Notes: generated from the sequence alone by a model not told the origin. A stretch of DNA of 64,000 nt from Pardosa pseudoannulata (GCA_032207245.1 CM063499.1:76025478-76089477), one strand, 5' to 3'; shown: positions 44,971 to 57,389, numbered from the stretch's first letter. Numbers and translations: made by a program.

Positions 44971-47900
44971 CTGAAAATGAAAGGAAAATAAAACTTTAAC
45001 TAAGGTTAATGTAAGTTTCAAGATTTTTATGAAAATATATATTACTGAATATCCTAATACTTAAAAAATTTGTTACTACATACTAACTTGATTTTTAAAA
45101 CTTATTCAGATATACAGGGCCTGATTATCAAGATTTTGGGCCCTTGTAGATGATTATTATATTTTTGTATAGCTGAAAGATTTGCATCAATGACTGTGTA
45201 CATAGTATTTCCTAACAGTAGAGGGTATAAACTATGATTCACCCGAAGCAAGTATATGTTTTTCTACACCCCCCTTATATCTATCCCATACATCTTTAAT
45301 CTTCATCTTTAATTCATACATGCCCCTCCAGTAGTTTTTGCTCAATTTTGCGACTGCGAAAATTTTTGAGAAAAGTTCTCAAAATCTAGCCATCTAATTG
45401 GTAGATTCCCTTTTCAAAATGACCTTCATTCTTGCCTTTAGCTTTTAAGTGCAAACCCATGACTGACAAATCTGTGGGTTATTTGTACTTGTGGGTACTC
45501 TGTGAAATAATGGAAAACTTACAAAATTTTAGCTCACATTGTATATAGAATCCCTCCCTTCCTCCCTTCCTCAGTGGCATGACAGCCCAGGATGGGCCTT
45601 AGCCTTCTCTAGAATTCCATACCAGGCAGTCCTATCTTTGGCTCTGGATTTCCAATTTGAAATTTTCAAGGATCTCATGTCTTTCTCAATGCAGTCTAAC
45701 CATCTAAGTTTTGGTCGTCCTCTCATTCGGGTTCCTATTGGTTTGGCCGTAAAAACTTTTTTTGTGGATCTATTGTCATTAAGTTGAACTAGGGCCCATT
45801 TTAATCTTTGTAAGCTAATAAAATTAATTATATCTGGGTTTTTATATGGTCTGTATAATTCAATATTTGTTCTTCTTCATATACCATTTACATTAATTCT
45901 CCCAAAAATACTTTTTCAATATTTTTCTCTCAAAAACTGCTAGGGTTTCCTTTTCTCTTTCTGTCAATGCCCAGGTTTCAGCTGAGTAAGTCAAAACAGG
46001 TCTTATTAGGCATTTATACATATTATTATTTTAGTCATTAATGCTCAAATTCATCTTTTTGGCCTCAGTTTCCAGAGAAATAAATGCTTGTTTTGGTGCA
46101 TCTAATGTCCGGGCTATAACATCAGTATCATCTGCATATGCAAGCAATTGTACAGATTTGTTGAAAATGGTTCCTCTAGAATTTAAACTTGCTGTATATA
46201 GAATAAATTCCTGAAATTTTTTAAGTCTACAAAATTTATTTGTTTTAAAATTACCGCTGGTTCTAAAAATTTTTTAGGCCCTGAAAACAGTGGGCCCTGG
46301 GCATGTGCCCCGCCGATAATATGGACACTGCAGATATAACATTTATATTTTGCACACAATAAGCATAATCACTGTATTAACAGTGACCTTTACAACTACT
46401 TTAAGCATTAAAAAAGTGACCTTTACAACTACTTTAAGCATTAAAAGTTGTAACATGTATAAGTAATAAAAATACTAAAAAGCAGAAAATTTTACTTTGC
46501 CATTCTGAAATGTATCTTCTTTTTTTAATTATCCAAAGCTTTATGTTTAATATACTTTGTTCTTTTGCAATTTTGGTTTTATACATCAATTTTTTAAAGA
46601 TATATTTAGGACAAACTATTAAATATAATTAACATATCTTTCAAAATTTTAAGTGTTTGTTTACACATATATTGGTTTATTGTAGTTAAGATATCTGTCA
46701 ACATTGAAAACGTCATTTTCTACAAAAAATCATAATTTTTTTTTATTTCTCAATTGTAAAATTTCAACTTTTAGGCTTCTAAATCTGTTTTTGTTTTGTC
46801 TGTACAGCATTTTAAAGAAAAGTTAACAATTGTTTATCACTGACAACTGTTAAACAAAACAGAAGTAGCGACTTTGAAACCGGAAGTTGTCAATTTAAAG
46901 CCTTTTAAAGAGCATTTTTTAGGCAAAACCTTTTAAATTTTCATGAAAATTAGTTTAAACATTTTTCTAGTATTTTTTAATAATTAGCAACTTGGCAATT
47001 AGAAAGCTTTGAAGCAAGAAGGTTTGGGGAATTTTAAACATGTATTTTAATTTTTTAATAGTTAAAGTTGCTTTCATAAACTTCAAATGCGTTTTTCTCA
47101 GAACGGTATTTTTAATAAAATGGTGAAACTTGAAATGCGATTTCTCAAAAAGTTCTTAAAATATTTTGTTGAAAATTATTATGAATGCTTTTTGATAGTA
47201 TTTACTAGTAAATTACCTAAAAGCTTTAAATTTGGATAATTTTTAATGATGTTACACTCATAGTTAGATATAAAGGTAATGGAAATTCGTTAAAAATTCA
47301 ATGTGTATGATTTTGAAGGACCCAAAATTTTTTACCAAATGTAAATTAAGCAAAGATTTTAGGTGATTCACTAGTCCAGTGTATAAGAAATGTGTTGCAT
47401 CAAAAAATATTGAAATTTAATTTATTAAAAAATTAGTCCTTTTGAAAAAACCTGATTTTTTTTACAAAATTTTCTTCATTTATTAGAAATTTTATAAAAA
47501 CTTCTCCAGGAATAAATTTTTTAAGTGCAATTCTCTATGATAATATAAAAAATAAATCTAAAAATGTAAATACGTGAACTAGTTTCTACATTTAAAGAAA
47601 AAAGTTCTCTGAACGTAGACGGATACCTTAATCTAAATTGACTGTACTTGATGCTCAGCATTTTAAAATTCAGTGTATGGCAGAAACTGACTTATTCTCA
47701 GTCTGTGATAATACAATGCATATAATCATGCTTTAAAAAGTTTTAACATTTTTAGAACAAGCACACTGTACATATAAATTATATTTAATAATGTATGTAA
47801 TAAATAAAAGTTTTATTAATAACATGAAGAAATTCCAACTACATTTGCATAGCATAAAAATATTACTAACAAATAACTACAGGGTATCTGCCAAAATCAA

Positions 47901-50900
47901 ATTTTTCAAATCCATGACTTTTCATGACTTTCCCTGATTTAGCAGATCATTTTCCATGACTTTAAAAAGCTTTCATTAAAGTATATATGAATAAAACTTC
48001 TGATGTACATACAAATAAAATATATGCTTTTAGAGAAATTACAGGAATTTTACCATAAAAAAAACTATAAACTTACTTTATAAGTGTTAATAAACTCACA
48101 TAGAATTAAATAATTCAATGCATTTTTTAATCGGTAATTTAGCAGATGCATGACTTTCCATGACTTTTACTCATTTTACTTGAAAAATCAAGACTTTCCA
48201 TGACAAAATTAATCCATTGTCTAAATCCATGATTTTCCCTGACTTTCCAGGTGCGTGTAACTATTATAAATTTAAATTTAAAATAACAAAAGAGGGGGAG
48301 AACACAAAATATTTTTATTATCTGTCTTATATTGTTTGAAACAAAAATATCAAGTCTGGTTAATAAACCTTTAAATTCTTTTTTAAGAACTATCAAAATG
48401 AATTTTAAGGTAGTTCCTTTTTAATATATTTTAAGAAAGTTAGAAAAAAAAATACAGAAATACAACTAAAGATTTATCTATAATATAGAAAAAGTATAAA
48501 TTACAACAGAAATTACCTTAATCTGTCCAGAGTAACAAGTGCTAGATGCAGAATTGGTACAACAGTTGAGTCAAGGTAAACTCCAGTAGACATTGATTTA
48601 TAGTCTATGCACTGCTTTATAGTGCTAGGTCCGTTTGTCATTTTTGATGGAACAGATGATGGCCCAGGTGATGAAGCTACAACCTGAGTAACTTCGGAAG
48701 AAGGTGCCTCGAGTGGTGGGATTTTTTTAGGAGGGGGCATCATCTCTGATGCAAGTTTATCCTGATCTGAACAAACTGCTTTAGTAGTTTCTTGATCTGG
48801 AGGAACATCTTGAGTTGAAATTGCCTGGCCCGAATCGTCATGAGATGTGCCTGTTTGTTCAGAGGGGACAGCCTGAACCGAAGCTGGCTCATCTGTTGGA
48901 ACAGCCTGAGGGGAACATTTCTGATTTGGTAGATCATCTTGATGAGAGACTGTTTGAGATGAAGGGATTATTTCAGGAGAGGATTTCACTGGGGATGAAA
49001 GCTCTATATCAGGAGATTCTTCAGATGCCGATTTAGTCTGGAGACAAGATTCATCAATCTTTACCACTGCGATTTCATTTGAATCGACTTCCATTTCAGA
49101 CTGTTGAAAGTAAAACCTATTAATATACTCAAAATAAAACGAAAAAGTGTAATTGACACATATGCAGTTGTATCACTTTTCAGTACCATTTCAATAATTT
49201 GTTTTAACATCAACACAGTAAAATCCACTTAAGAGGATTTCTGTTTCTGTGATCCTGATTTTTACCATGTATTGGTAATTGTAAAATTCTTTGTTTAAGA
49301 AGTTTCTAAAAATCTTAAGGCTTAAAAAATTTTGTAAGTGATGTCCCCATCTCAAAGAAAAAAGAATGTGAGGGTTTTGTACAGACAACAGGGCACTGTT
49401 CCTCAACTTTATTGACAAATGAAAGAATCATCAGTTTTCCAGTAATGGTTTCTATGACACCCAAATTTTGGGATGTTTCAAAGCAATTGTGATATGTGAA
49501 GGAATGTGATTATGGACCGACTTTTGAGAAAATTCAATATGAATATTTTTTCCTGCAATAGTCAGGCACCAAGTGCTCAACATACCCTTAAGGGCAAAGG
49601 TCAAACGAGGGGGAGAAAGATGCAACCTCATACTAAGGTTTCAAGATAAAGGGAGAAAAGGTTAGAAGGCCAATGCTGTTGATTCTCCAACTAAAGTCAT
49701 GCATTTAACTTTGTCAGAATGAGGCGGCAATGTAACTTTAGGGACTTTGCTTTCCTTTGATTGATTATGCTAAGACTTTTTCTGTTTTATATATTTCTTT
49801 TAAAATAAATTGCTAAGTTTTTAATTGTTTGAAGATAAGCTTTGTCTTATTCATCATTACAAACTTCCATTCATCGATTGGAACCAAACTACGTCATGCT
49901 GGGCTGATTAACCCTTATGTTCATTTTGTACAGCATACCATACATACAACTTTATAAAAAATGAAGCAATTCATTGTCTGTACTGGACTGCAAGGTGCCG
50001 TATGCTCAAAAGAGTTCAAATGGGCGTAATTTTTTTTTTTAATTTATAAAAATATACGATCAATATAAAATAATTTTTAACATAGTTTAATTAAACACAT
50101 GACATTTCTATTTTCATATCCTGATTTATTTATTTATTTATTTTTTTTTTTTTAAGTTTTTTTATAGACCAAAGAAGCTACTTATATACATTTTTTTTTC
50201 TTTTCTTGAAAAAAGCAATCTTGCCATGATATGAGTTAAGGTGTGACCAAGGATTTAAACTTTCAACCAGTATTATAAGTTTGTTCAGCTCTGAACCTCT
50301 CTTTCAACTTTGAGAAGCTAAATTTTTGACCCAATAGAAACTGGTTTCTCCATCTGCCTATCATCCTTAGCATGCCTGTGATAATGCTTAACAACTTTGT
50401 TGCTAAATGAGAGGTTGTATTCAAACATTTATTACAATTATTTATTTATTTTTTTTTAAAGAGGGAGAAGGGAAGTATGAAGATTTGTAAAATAACTTTG
50501 AAAAACTTCTTCAGCAGGTTTCACTTTATTTTTAAATATTTAAAAAAATACATACTATTTGCAGTGCTACAGGCTACTTTTTTTGTAACATGAGGGTTAA
50601 TGAGACCAGGACCTAATGCTTAAAGCTGATTCCGAATGGCTATCAACATCCATGCCACAGTGGAATTTGAACCCACGAACTCTGGTACTGAAGATCAGTG
50701 CCATTATGGCTCTTTGGCCATTATTCGGTATATACATTTGGAAATCATAAGCCAGTAAACTAAAGATAATCATCAAATTTTACTTAGTTTTATGTAAATG
50801 CATTTTAATTATTAATTTACCTGAAGAGAGTTGTTCAATTATATCACTATCCAGTGGCATACACAGAATTTTTTCAAGGGGAGGGAGGTTCATAATTCTA

Positions 50901-53900
50901 AAAAATAATAGCCCACATAATTTCTACTAAAATTTTTATTTTTGCCATTTTGTCTGAGCTCAAGGGGGGGGGAGACCCCTAGCCTCCCCTCGCATACACC
51001 CCTGTCACTATCCAAGTTCTAAAAGGAAACAATTCAAAATTCAGTTTTGAGATAGTGCTATTTTAATTTTTAATATTGCACTGAAAAATTTAGTTTACAT
51101 AACAAGAATTTCAAATTTATGACATAAGTTTTGCTACCTATGTTTGAATTTTAAAATCTATGTTAGTCAAAAATCTCCAATTTGAATTTCATAGTACATA
51201 TTTTAAAATTTGAGTGGCTGTCCTTTAAACTGCATGGACAATATTAATTTATAACTACAAAGATATCAGTTTCCAGATTTTTAAAAACTCAGTTTTAGCT
51301 ACATCTCTTCTCTTTAAATAAAATAATAATAAATATATCAATACATGAGAAATTTTATTTTAAAAATAGGAGGATCAAATTATTTTAATTTGAATGTAAA
51401 TACTGAACATGCACTTAATTTTAATTTTACAGATAAATTGCAAAGTATATTTTCAAAGCCTTTTCTTAATATTTTTGTGATTATGATATGAATAAAAAAT
51501 TAAAAATAAATTTATTTGTTTTGTAAATAGTCAACATCTTATTCTAGGCAAATGTAATAATAAAACAATATTTCTAAAAGTTCATAGCAGTTATAATTTT
51601 ATGCATTTTATTATTTGCCTACTATAAAGTCAATGACTTATATAAAATCTTGTTTACATATGAATGTTTCACAACAGATACAAGACTTCAGCTAAATATT
51701 TCTACAATACAGATTCTAAAATGTCAGTTAAAAAAATTTATAAAATAAATGCTGCTTTCTTGGTAGAAAAACAAAACATAAATAGTCTGTATAATTAAGG
51801 CGTTTAACTACTTAGATACTGTAACTGTCAAATAATCAATTACTTTGAAAAATTGTATATGCATAATTGTTAACAATTAAAATAACATATTACTGAAAAG
51901 GGATTTTTTTCCCTCGTTAATCATAAGGAGTCATATAAATTATTCTTCATTCATTTATGTGTTTTAGTTAGATACACTTTGGTTAACTTTAATTATATAT
52001 ACAGTTATTATGAACGTATTTTCTACGAAGTATCAATTTTAGATGGTAATTTAACATATTAATAACTCTAAATTTGTATACAGAATAGTAAATAAATATG
52101 TAATTTAAATGATATAATTACTAAAAAAATAACTATTATAATTCACATGCACAAACACACTAAATTCTTAAATTTATAAAAAAAAATACACAATTTTTTT
52201 TTTCCTGTACAAAACTTTTATTTTTCTCTATAAATGGCCTTTCATTTTAGCATAAACCATAGTCTAAAAAATTGAATAAGCTTCAGTTCAAAACAGGATT
52301 GGCAAAAACCTGGTTTTTTTTTAGAAATAACCCAACCCAGTGGGTTTTTGGGCTTTTTTTTCGGGTTTTATCAGTACTTTAAAGGGTTTTAGATGCTTTC
52401 TTGGGGATTTGAAAACTATTCAGTTTTTTTGTTATGTAAGAGGACAGGACATATAATTAATTTTATGATTAAAATAAATTAAAAATGTTAAAAATCAAGG
52501 TTAAATTATGCAGAAGAAATTTTTGTCTAAATTAAAAGAAATTTTAAAATCTTAAAATTTTTTCATATTATAAAATTTTTCTAACATCAAAAAACTAGTT
52601 TTGAATGGCAATTATTTTATACTAAAAGTTGGCTTTGAAATAGTTGCATTTGAAGTTTTTTCTTTTCAATAAAATGTATTAAATTATATTGCTCTATATT
52701 TATTAGCAGTATCATGTTATTAAAGCATTCAGAAGAAATTTTTTTAGTTAATTTGTAAGTTATATATGATAAGTAGCAGAATTAATTATATATATTATCC
52801 CCATGTTTATTATTTGCAGTTGTTATACATATTTTTTACCCAATTTTTCTTGTCCATTTTTCGATTAATTTTATCACATGTAATACTTCAATATTCTTAT
52901 TTTTTTTTCATCATACATTCTTATTAACTTTGTTTAATTTAGATTTTATTGTATTTGTTATACAGATAACTATTTTTCCCTGAAAAGTTTTTGTTTTTTC
53001 TAGCAGTTTAGACCCCCTCAAATTAAAAAAAAAATTCTAGGATCATTGTCAAAGATGAAATATGTAATATATATTATAGATGTAATTCAATATATTTATT
53101 ATTAGTTAAATATGTGGAATTTTAAATAAAGATTTTGAGAACCCAATTTTGAAAAAATCCACCCAGGTTTTTTCGGGTTCGGCAAATGAAGCCAACCCTG
53201 GTTCAAAATGGGACTCTTAAATGTAATAACACAAGGAGTATTTTTTTTCTGTTTTGATCAGTGTTTAACAAGTACAACAAGTATTGCTAATAAGAAATCA
53301 GGGTAGCAAAAAACCCACGCTGGGTAAAACCCAATAAAACCCACTCTAAAGCAGGTTTTATTGGGTTTTTTATTTTTATTTAAATTGATGATATTTTTAT
53401 TTATTTTCAGAAACTGTTATCTTAGTTTTTTACCCTCTTTCAATTTTAAAGAATTATTCTGTGGAATTATATATACAGTCTATCAAAATTCAGAAAAATA
53501 TTTGCAAATCTATGGTAAATCCAACACAATTTAGAAAATTTTCAATTCTTTTGTCAGCAAGAAAGGGATAGTGTGAAATTTCTCTTCTTTCATTGTGAAA
53601 AACAGGTTGTGTTGACTGTTGAGAAATGACCTTACTTTGTTCCTGGGACTTGACTCTTTTTTTGGCTACACACTGATTGCCTATTACCTTTGACAAAAAT
53701 TTTATGCAAAAAAGTTTCAAAAATGTTTTTTTTAAAAGGAGAAAAGGATAAAAAGTAATCCATTGTTAAAATAACATTCAAATACGTGGTATATGTCAAT
53801 ATATGATATTTTGTGTGTGATGTCAGAGTAAACTTTTTTATAGTCTTTACACTGATTTATTTGTATTAATTAAATTATAATTTATTGAATATTTAGTTAA

Positions 53901-55328
53901 TTAATAGAAATATAATCAGTTTTAGCAATTTAATCTTTTCTGAAATAAGGTACTGGTAAATTCCAAGTTCCGGGGGCCCCGCAGCCATGTTTTGGGCGCT
54001 ATTCTTGTAGAAGTGATCGCCAAGTTGTCGCCAAGTGATGTTTACAATTTGTGTATTAAGTTTTTACCCAATTTCAAAGCATATTTTGAACAAAAAAAGG
54101 GTTTGAAATTTTATTAATATGAATACAAATTTAAATTTGAGTTTTTAATGTATTTAAAGGCACTTTTGTACTGTTTATTAAACTAAACAGCGCAGAATTT
54201 TTGCAATAAGTACAAATTAAGCAAAATATAAGCATTAGTTGGTTATATTTAGGCAATTATGCTTATAAAATATTTAGTTATATTTATAAAATACGGTTGC
54301 TATTTAATGAAATTATTTTAAAACTATCAAACGATTAAAAATTTATAAAGTAGGGTACAAATTACTTCTAGAAATTATTAGCTTAAAATGGAAATATAAG
54401 AACGAAGTAAATGTTTTAAGTAATAAATTTTTAGCAATATATAACATTTTGTGTGATATGTGAGAGTAAAATTTTTTATAGTCATTACACTGATTTATTT
54501 GTATTAATTAAATTATAATTTATTGAATATTTAATTAATAAAAATATAATCAGTTTTAGCAATTTAATCTTTTCTGAAATAAGGTACTTCCCCTGCCCTC
54601 TCCTCTTAAAATCAGACCCCTAATAAAACCCAGAAAACCCCACCCAGGTTAGGTTTTTCTTAAAAAACCTGGGTTTTTTGCAACTCTGTAAGAAACATAA
54701 ATTAATGACAATCATTTCATTCAAAATGTTTTAACAATACACAGTGTTGTAAATTTCTTACAAAGCATCAACTGGACATATGTCCATTTGCTAACAAGAT
54801 GGCATATTTGTCCAAACATAATATGATTTTATGAATTAGTACTTACACAAATCCTCCTAAATGCTAGTCTATTAAGAGGCTTCATTACAATAACATTAAA
54901 TTTTAAATAAATAATTTTACATCAAGTGCCTAATAAGATTTACCAGTTAAATCAAGAAATATATTAAACTGGAAACAATCTTTAATATTTCACAATACAC
55001 TAAAAACAAGCCTCAAACGATAAGGTCAATAGTCCTAGGACCGGTTATTTCCTGGGTGCAAATTAAACAAACTACTCTAGTAAACTATTTACAAACTTTT
55101 TAGGCAATATGTATGTGAATAATAAATATATATATCGTAAAGAAATACTAGACTTGGTAAATGAAATTTTAATACATGTTGATGCTTCATTTTTTTCCCT
55201 TTTCAAAATAAAAACACAAAAACTGACTACACTCCTAAATAAAATTTTAGTTATATGACCAATAAGAACAAGTTATAATCGTAATACTCTAATTTTGCAA
55301 TCTAAAAATTAAAAGCATATACCTCCAT
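44862..55328 (-). CDS. DPY30: Dpy-30 homologue with long N-terminal extension
   Basis: Inferred coding exons on - are 55328-55323, 49100-48517 and 44970-44862, with GT/AG borders and one open frame of 232 codons. DPY30 is a core subunit of SET1/MLL (COMPASS) H3K4 methyltransferases; its C-terminal helical dimer binds ASH2L. The C-terminal part (about 176-216) is the Dpy-30 motif: VYLDSTVVPIL, then ALVTLDRLRPADPV across the second junction, then FLLRHKAQY. The first ~170 residues are acidic and rich in Ser, Pro, Gln and Asp, with short DxP/VP-type near-repeats and a PPPKKIPPLE segment, and look disordered. Human DPY30 is only 99 aa, so this is unusually long. The first intron (6.2 kb) holds several hAT elements, a SINE and a MITE. 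The ATG at 49094 is a fallback start if exon 1 is wrong. Confidence 0.88.
45115..46330. mobile_element. hAT element hosting a LINE insertion
   Basis: Left CAGGGCCTGATTATCAAG, right (inverted) CAGTGTCCATATTATCGG. Exact 8-bp TSD CAGATATA at 45107-45114 and 46331-46338. GGGCCCTGGGCATGTGCCCC near the right end is typical of this hAT type. Interrupted by the LINE at 45552-46192. DPY30 last intron. Confidence 0.87.
45552..46192 (-). mobile_element. LINE copy 2, truncated and internally deleted
   Basis: Same family as 2204-3230, opposite strand, ending in a GGAAGGGAGG-type tail. Exact 12-bp TSD TGTATATAGAAT at 45540-45551 and 46193-46204. Retains AYADDTDVIA and LIRPVLTYSAETWAL. About 225 bp between NLSIN and YKCLIRP are missing, and frameshifts follow. 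Confidence 0.88.
46339..47873. other. DPY30 last intron, unassigned part
   Basis: AT-rich. A 32-bp direct duplication (AAGTGACCTTTACAACTACT) lies near 46380-46440. No element ends recognised. Confidence 0.45.
47880..48257 (-). mobile_element. Family-R element, copy 2
   Basis: CAGGGTATCTGCCAAAATCA to TTTCCAGGTGCGTG. Exact 6-bp TSD TAACTA (47874-47879, 48258-48263). Reverse of 39471-39966. DPY30 last intron, 260 bp from the splice donor. Confidence 0.83.
48517..49100 (-). CDS. DPY30: DPY30 main coding exon
   Basis: 194 codons plus two bases, from acceptor TTTCAACAG| to donor TTAAG|GTAATT. It holds the low-complexity extension and the first half of the Dpy-30 motif (VYLDSTVVPIL). The frame is open and compositionally unlike the surrounding AT-rich DNA. 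Confidence 0.9.
50583..50722 (-). mobile_element. tRNA-derived SINE, copy 1
   Basis: On - : TGGCCAAAGAGCCATAATGG, a degenerate B box in GGGTTCAAATTCC, then GCTTTAAGCATTAGGTCCTG and the tail GTCTCATTAACCCTCATG. Matches the better preserved copy at 59449. DPY30 intron 1. Confidence 0.75.
50852..51004. mobile_element. hAT MITE, 153 bp
   Basis: CAGTGGCATACACAG...GCATACACCCCTG with exact 8-bp TSD TCACTATC (50844-50851, 51005-51012). G-rich subterminal tracts. Non-coding. DPY30 intron 1. Confidence 0.9.
51013..52285. other. DPY30 intron 1, unassigned part
   Basis: Very AT-rich; no element ends or open frames recognised. Confidence 0.5.
52294..53200. mobile_element. hAT-type element (CAGGRTTGGC TIR), 907 bp
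   Basis: Left CAGGATTGGCAAAAACCTGG, right (inverted) CAGGGTTGGCTTCATTTG. Exact 8-bp TSD GTTCAAAA at 52286-52293 and 53201-53208. Subterminal AAACCTGG(G)T repeats. Non-coding. DPY30 intron 1. Confidence 0.85.
53800..54590. repeat. ~150-bp direct duplication flanking the Merlin fragment
   Basis: 53800-53952 and about 54436-54590 match closely: both contain ACACTGATTTATTTGTATTA and TCAGTTTTAGCAATTTAATC and end AAATAAGGTAC, immediately before the Merlin in one case and before TTCCCCTGCC in the other. Confidence 0.85.
53947..54435 (-). mobile_element. Merlin fragment (left end only)
   Basis: TGGTAAATTCCAAGTTCCGG onward follows the left 500 bp of the Merlin at 23877 (CAAGTGATGTTTACAATTTG and AAGCATTAGTTGGTTATA shared). 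The transposase end and right TIR are missing. Confidence 0.85.
54697..55322. other. DPY30 intron 1, 5' part
   Basis: No repeat pair or open frame recognised. Confidence 0.45.
55323..55328 (-). CDS. DPY30: Probable DPY30 first coding exon (ATGGAG)
   Basis: On - the sequence reads TTTATGGAG|GTATATGC: a start codon six bases before a consensus donor. Splicing to 49100 keeps phase 0 and gives MESEMEVDSN. Upstream - sequence (55329 to about 55830) would be 5' UTR and promoter. This is inferred from splice consensus and frame only; a cDNA junction would settle it. Confidence 0.5.
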
Positions 55329-55840
55329 AAACTTTAGTGATCTAGATGTCCGGCTAAAGGAAAAAAAATAGCTAATAGGGAAGAGTTAAGCTCGAATCTG
55401 ACGAATAACGCCAGGAAAAAAAAGTGGATGTTTTGATTAACAGTAACTACAAAAACTATTACAAAAATAAGGATATTCCTCTTATGATGTGAATTCCCTT
55501 TCCTAACGATATGAACGATCACAAGTTTAAATTTCACTGGAAAAGGTCCAGCATCCGGATCATGTTTACATGAAGAGGGAATTTATATCCCTAAAGGGCT
55601 ATTAACTTAATCAAAATCCCTAAACTTGAAACAAATATCCCTACATTTTCTTTCCTGTGATTGGAGTTCAGTACTACAAGTGCAAAATCCGTTTCTCCAC
55701 AAGAGGGCGTTGACCTTTTTTAATAATTTTCGCAAGATTCTTTCACGTCTCAATTCAGCTTCACTCTGTTAATCTGTAACAAAGATTGTCATCGCAGTAC
55801 CATTACAAGAATCGAATTATTTCGATTTTCGTTTGACTTT

Positions 55841-56002
55841 ATAAGGCGCAGTAGGGCAAATTCTCCAATTATGACAATTCTGGCTTTAGTTTCAAACGGA
55901 AGGGCAGTTTATTGTTTGTCTATTGGATGTTGTAAACATGAAAATGAATGGGAAGGTCATTATGGTAGTTCGTGACGTTGGGACAAATTGCCTTATTAGA
56001 AT
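55841..56002 (-). mobile_element. 165-bp MITE, copy E
   Basis: TAAGGCGCAGTAGGGCAAAT to GGGACAAATTGCCTTATT; same family as copies A-D. It lies about 510 bp upstream of the inferred DPY30 start, beside its likely promoter. Confidence 0.83.
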
Positions 56003-57280
56003 GAGTATTCATACAGTTTGAATGATTGTATTTTCTATCTTGAAAAGAGCACTATCGCACTTTTTTTCGATTGCCAAGCGAAGAATGATTCTACAAAGGA
56101 CAATCCAATTTTACCCCTTATTTAGTTTATACTTTACTCGATAATAACCATAAGAAATATCCAGCATGATGTATGAAGTTAAGAAAATGTCTGATAATAT
56201 ACGAGACTTATGATTGCTGCAAATTTTATAAATGGGTTGAACTGAGCAGTAAAAGCCAAAGCATCTTTGAAGTAGAAAAAAATCTAATAAAGCAATGGCA
56301 ATGGTTTACTTTCTGCTATCAAACAGGGAATACAAAATAGGTTATTACTTGGAGTATCAAAAATGTTTTATTTGTAATTGAGGTAAATATTATTTCTTGA
56401 TATGCCAGCAATTTTTTAAAACTGAAGAAGTGAAGCCAAATATATATATATTTGGCTTTCATTTTACTTTCATTCATTAAAGAATTTTTCAAATTAAAGA
56501 ATTCTTCTGAATCAATAGTGTTGCAATTACTTGTATTATTAGAAATATGTAAGATATACATTAGAAATTGAAGCTGAACTCAGTAACATAACAATTTCGA
56601 TGTTTCTGAATGAGATACTTCAATGACTAAAATTTCATAAAAATTGCCTGAGTCATATTCCTGTTATGTTTTAAATTAAGTATTTTAAAGGAAAAATTGC
56701 ATTGTATATATAGATTGTAGTTCTATAGAAGTGCTATTTTTTAACATTTGCCCCGAGGGATTTAAAGCCTAAATCCGACCCTGGTCATGAAGGTTTAGAG
56801 ACAAGGGACCTTTGAATTAAAATTTATGAAAAGATATCGAAATCTAAGAAAAAGTTACTTAGGTTATTATATTTAAAAGAACATATCTGATGATGACTTA
56901 TAAACAAGTGAAACTTTTACAAACAAGTTTTATCTTTTTGAAAGAATAGTTTATTAACTTTTTCTAACATAAATATGATCTTATAAATTGTCCACTAGTA
57001 AAACAACATACCTCTCTTCTAAAGTTTGAATTTTTTTCATTTAAACAAACAAACAAAAAAAAAATATGCTACATATGTTTTCTAACCCTATTCTGATTTA
57101 ATTTCTCTTGTTTGCTGTTTGTACTACTTGTCAAAAAGTTGTGCGTTTACATTTTGTTGTAATATATAACTAGTTATCGTATTAAAGACTTGAAAGTGTA
57201 CACATGACACGGAATAAGTTAAATGTAAATTTAAAGACATTCTGTTAACAGGGATGGCTATAGAGAATGTGCGCATGACG
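56003..57280. other. Intergenic DNA between DPY30 and the THAP exon
   Basis: AT-rich; no element or gene recognised. A CATGACGTCAGG (CRE-like) lies at about 57273, just upstream of the THAP frame. Confidence 0.45.
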
Positions 57281-57389
57281 TCAGGTGCAGCAAAAATTGC
57301 AGCTCAACTTCCTCGTTGGCAAAACATTTGAATTTCCTACGGATTGTGTTTGTTATTGGGATTTTAATTTTGTCAATTATCTGAAAATT

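Larger units (their letters stand above)
53299..54688. mobile_element. hAT-type element hosting a Merlin fragment, 1.4 kb
   Basis: Left CAGGGTAGCAAAAAACCCAC, right (inverted) CAGAGTTGCAAAAAACCCAG. TSD TAAGAAAT/TAAGAAAC (7 of 8). It starts only about 100 bp from the preceding hAT element and shares its AACCCA subterminal style. The Merlin piece and a flanking duplication lie inside. Confidence 0.83.

Noticed and set aside
48740..49036. Other-frame ORFs within the DPY30 exon
   Set aside because: They are shadows of the real DPY30 frame.
49912..50596. Apparent piggyBac MITE with TTAA and CCCTTATGTT / AACATGAGGG ends
   Set aside because: The right 'end' is the normal tail of the SINE at 50583-50722, which reads the same way in the other SINE copy. 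The left end alone is not enough.
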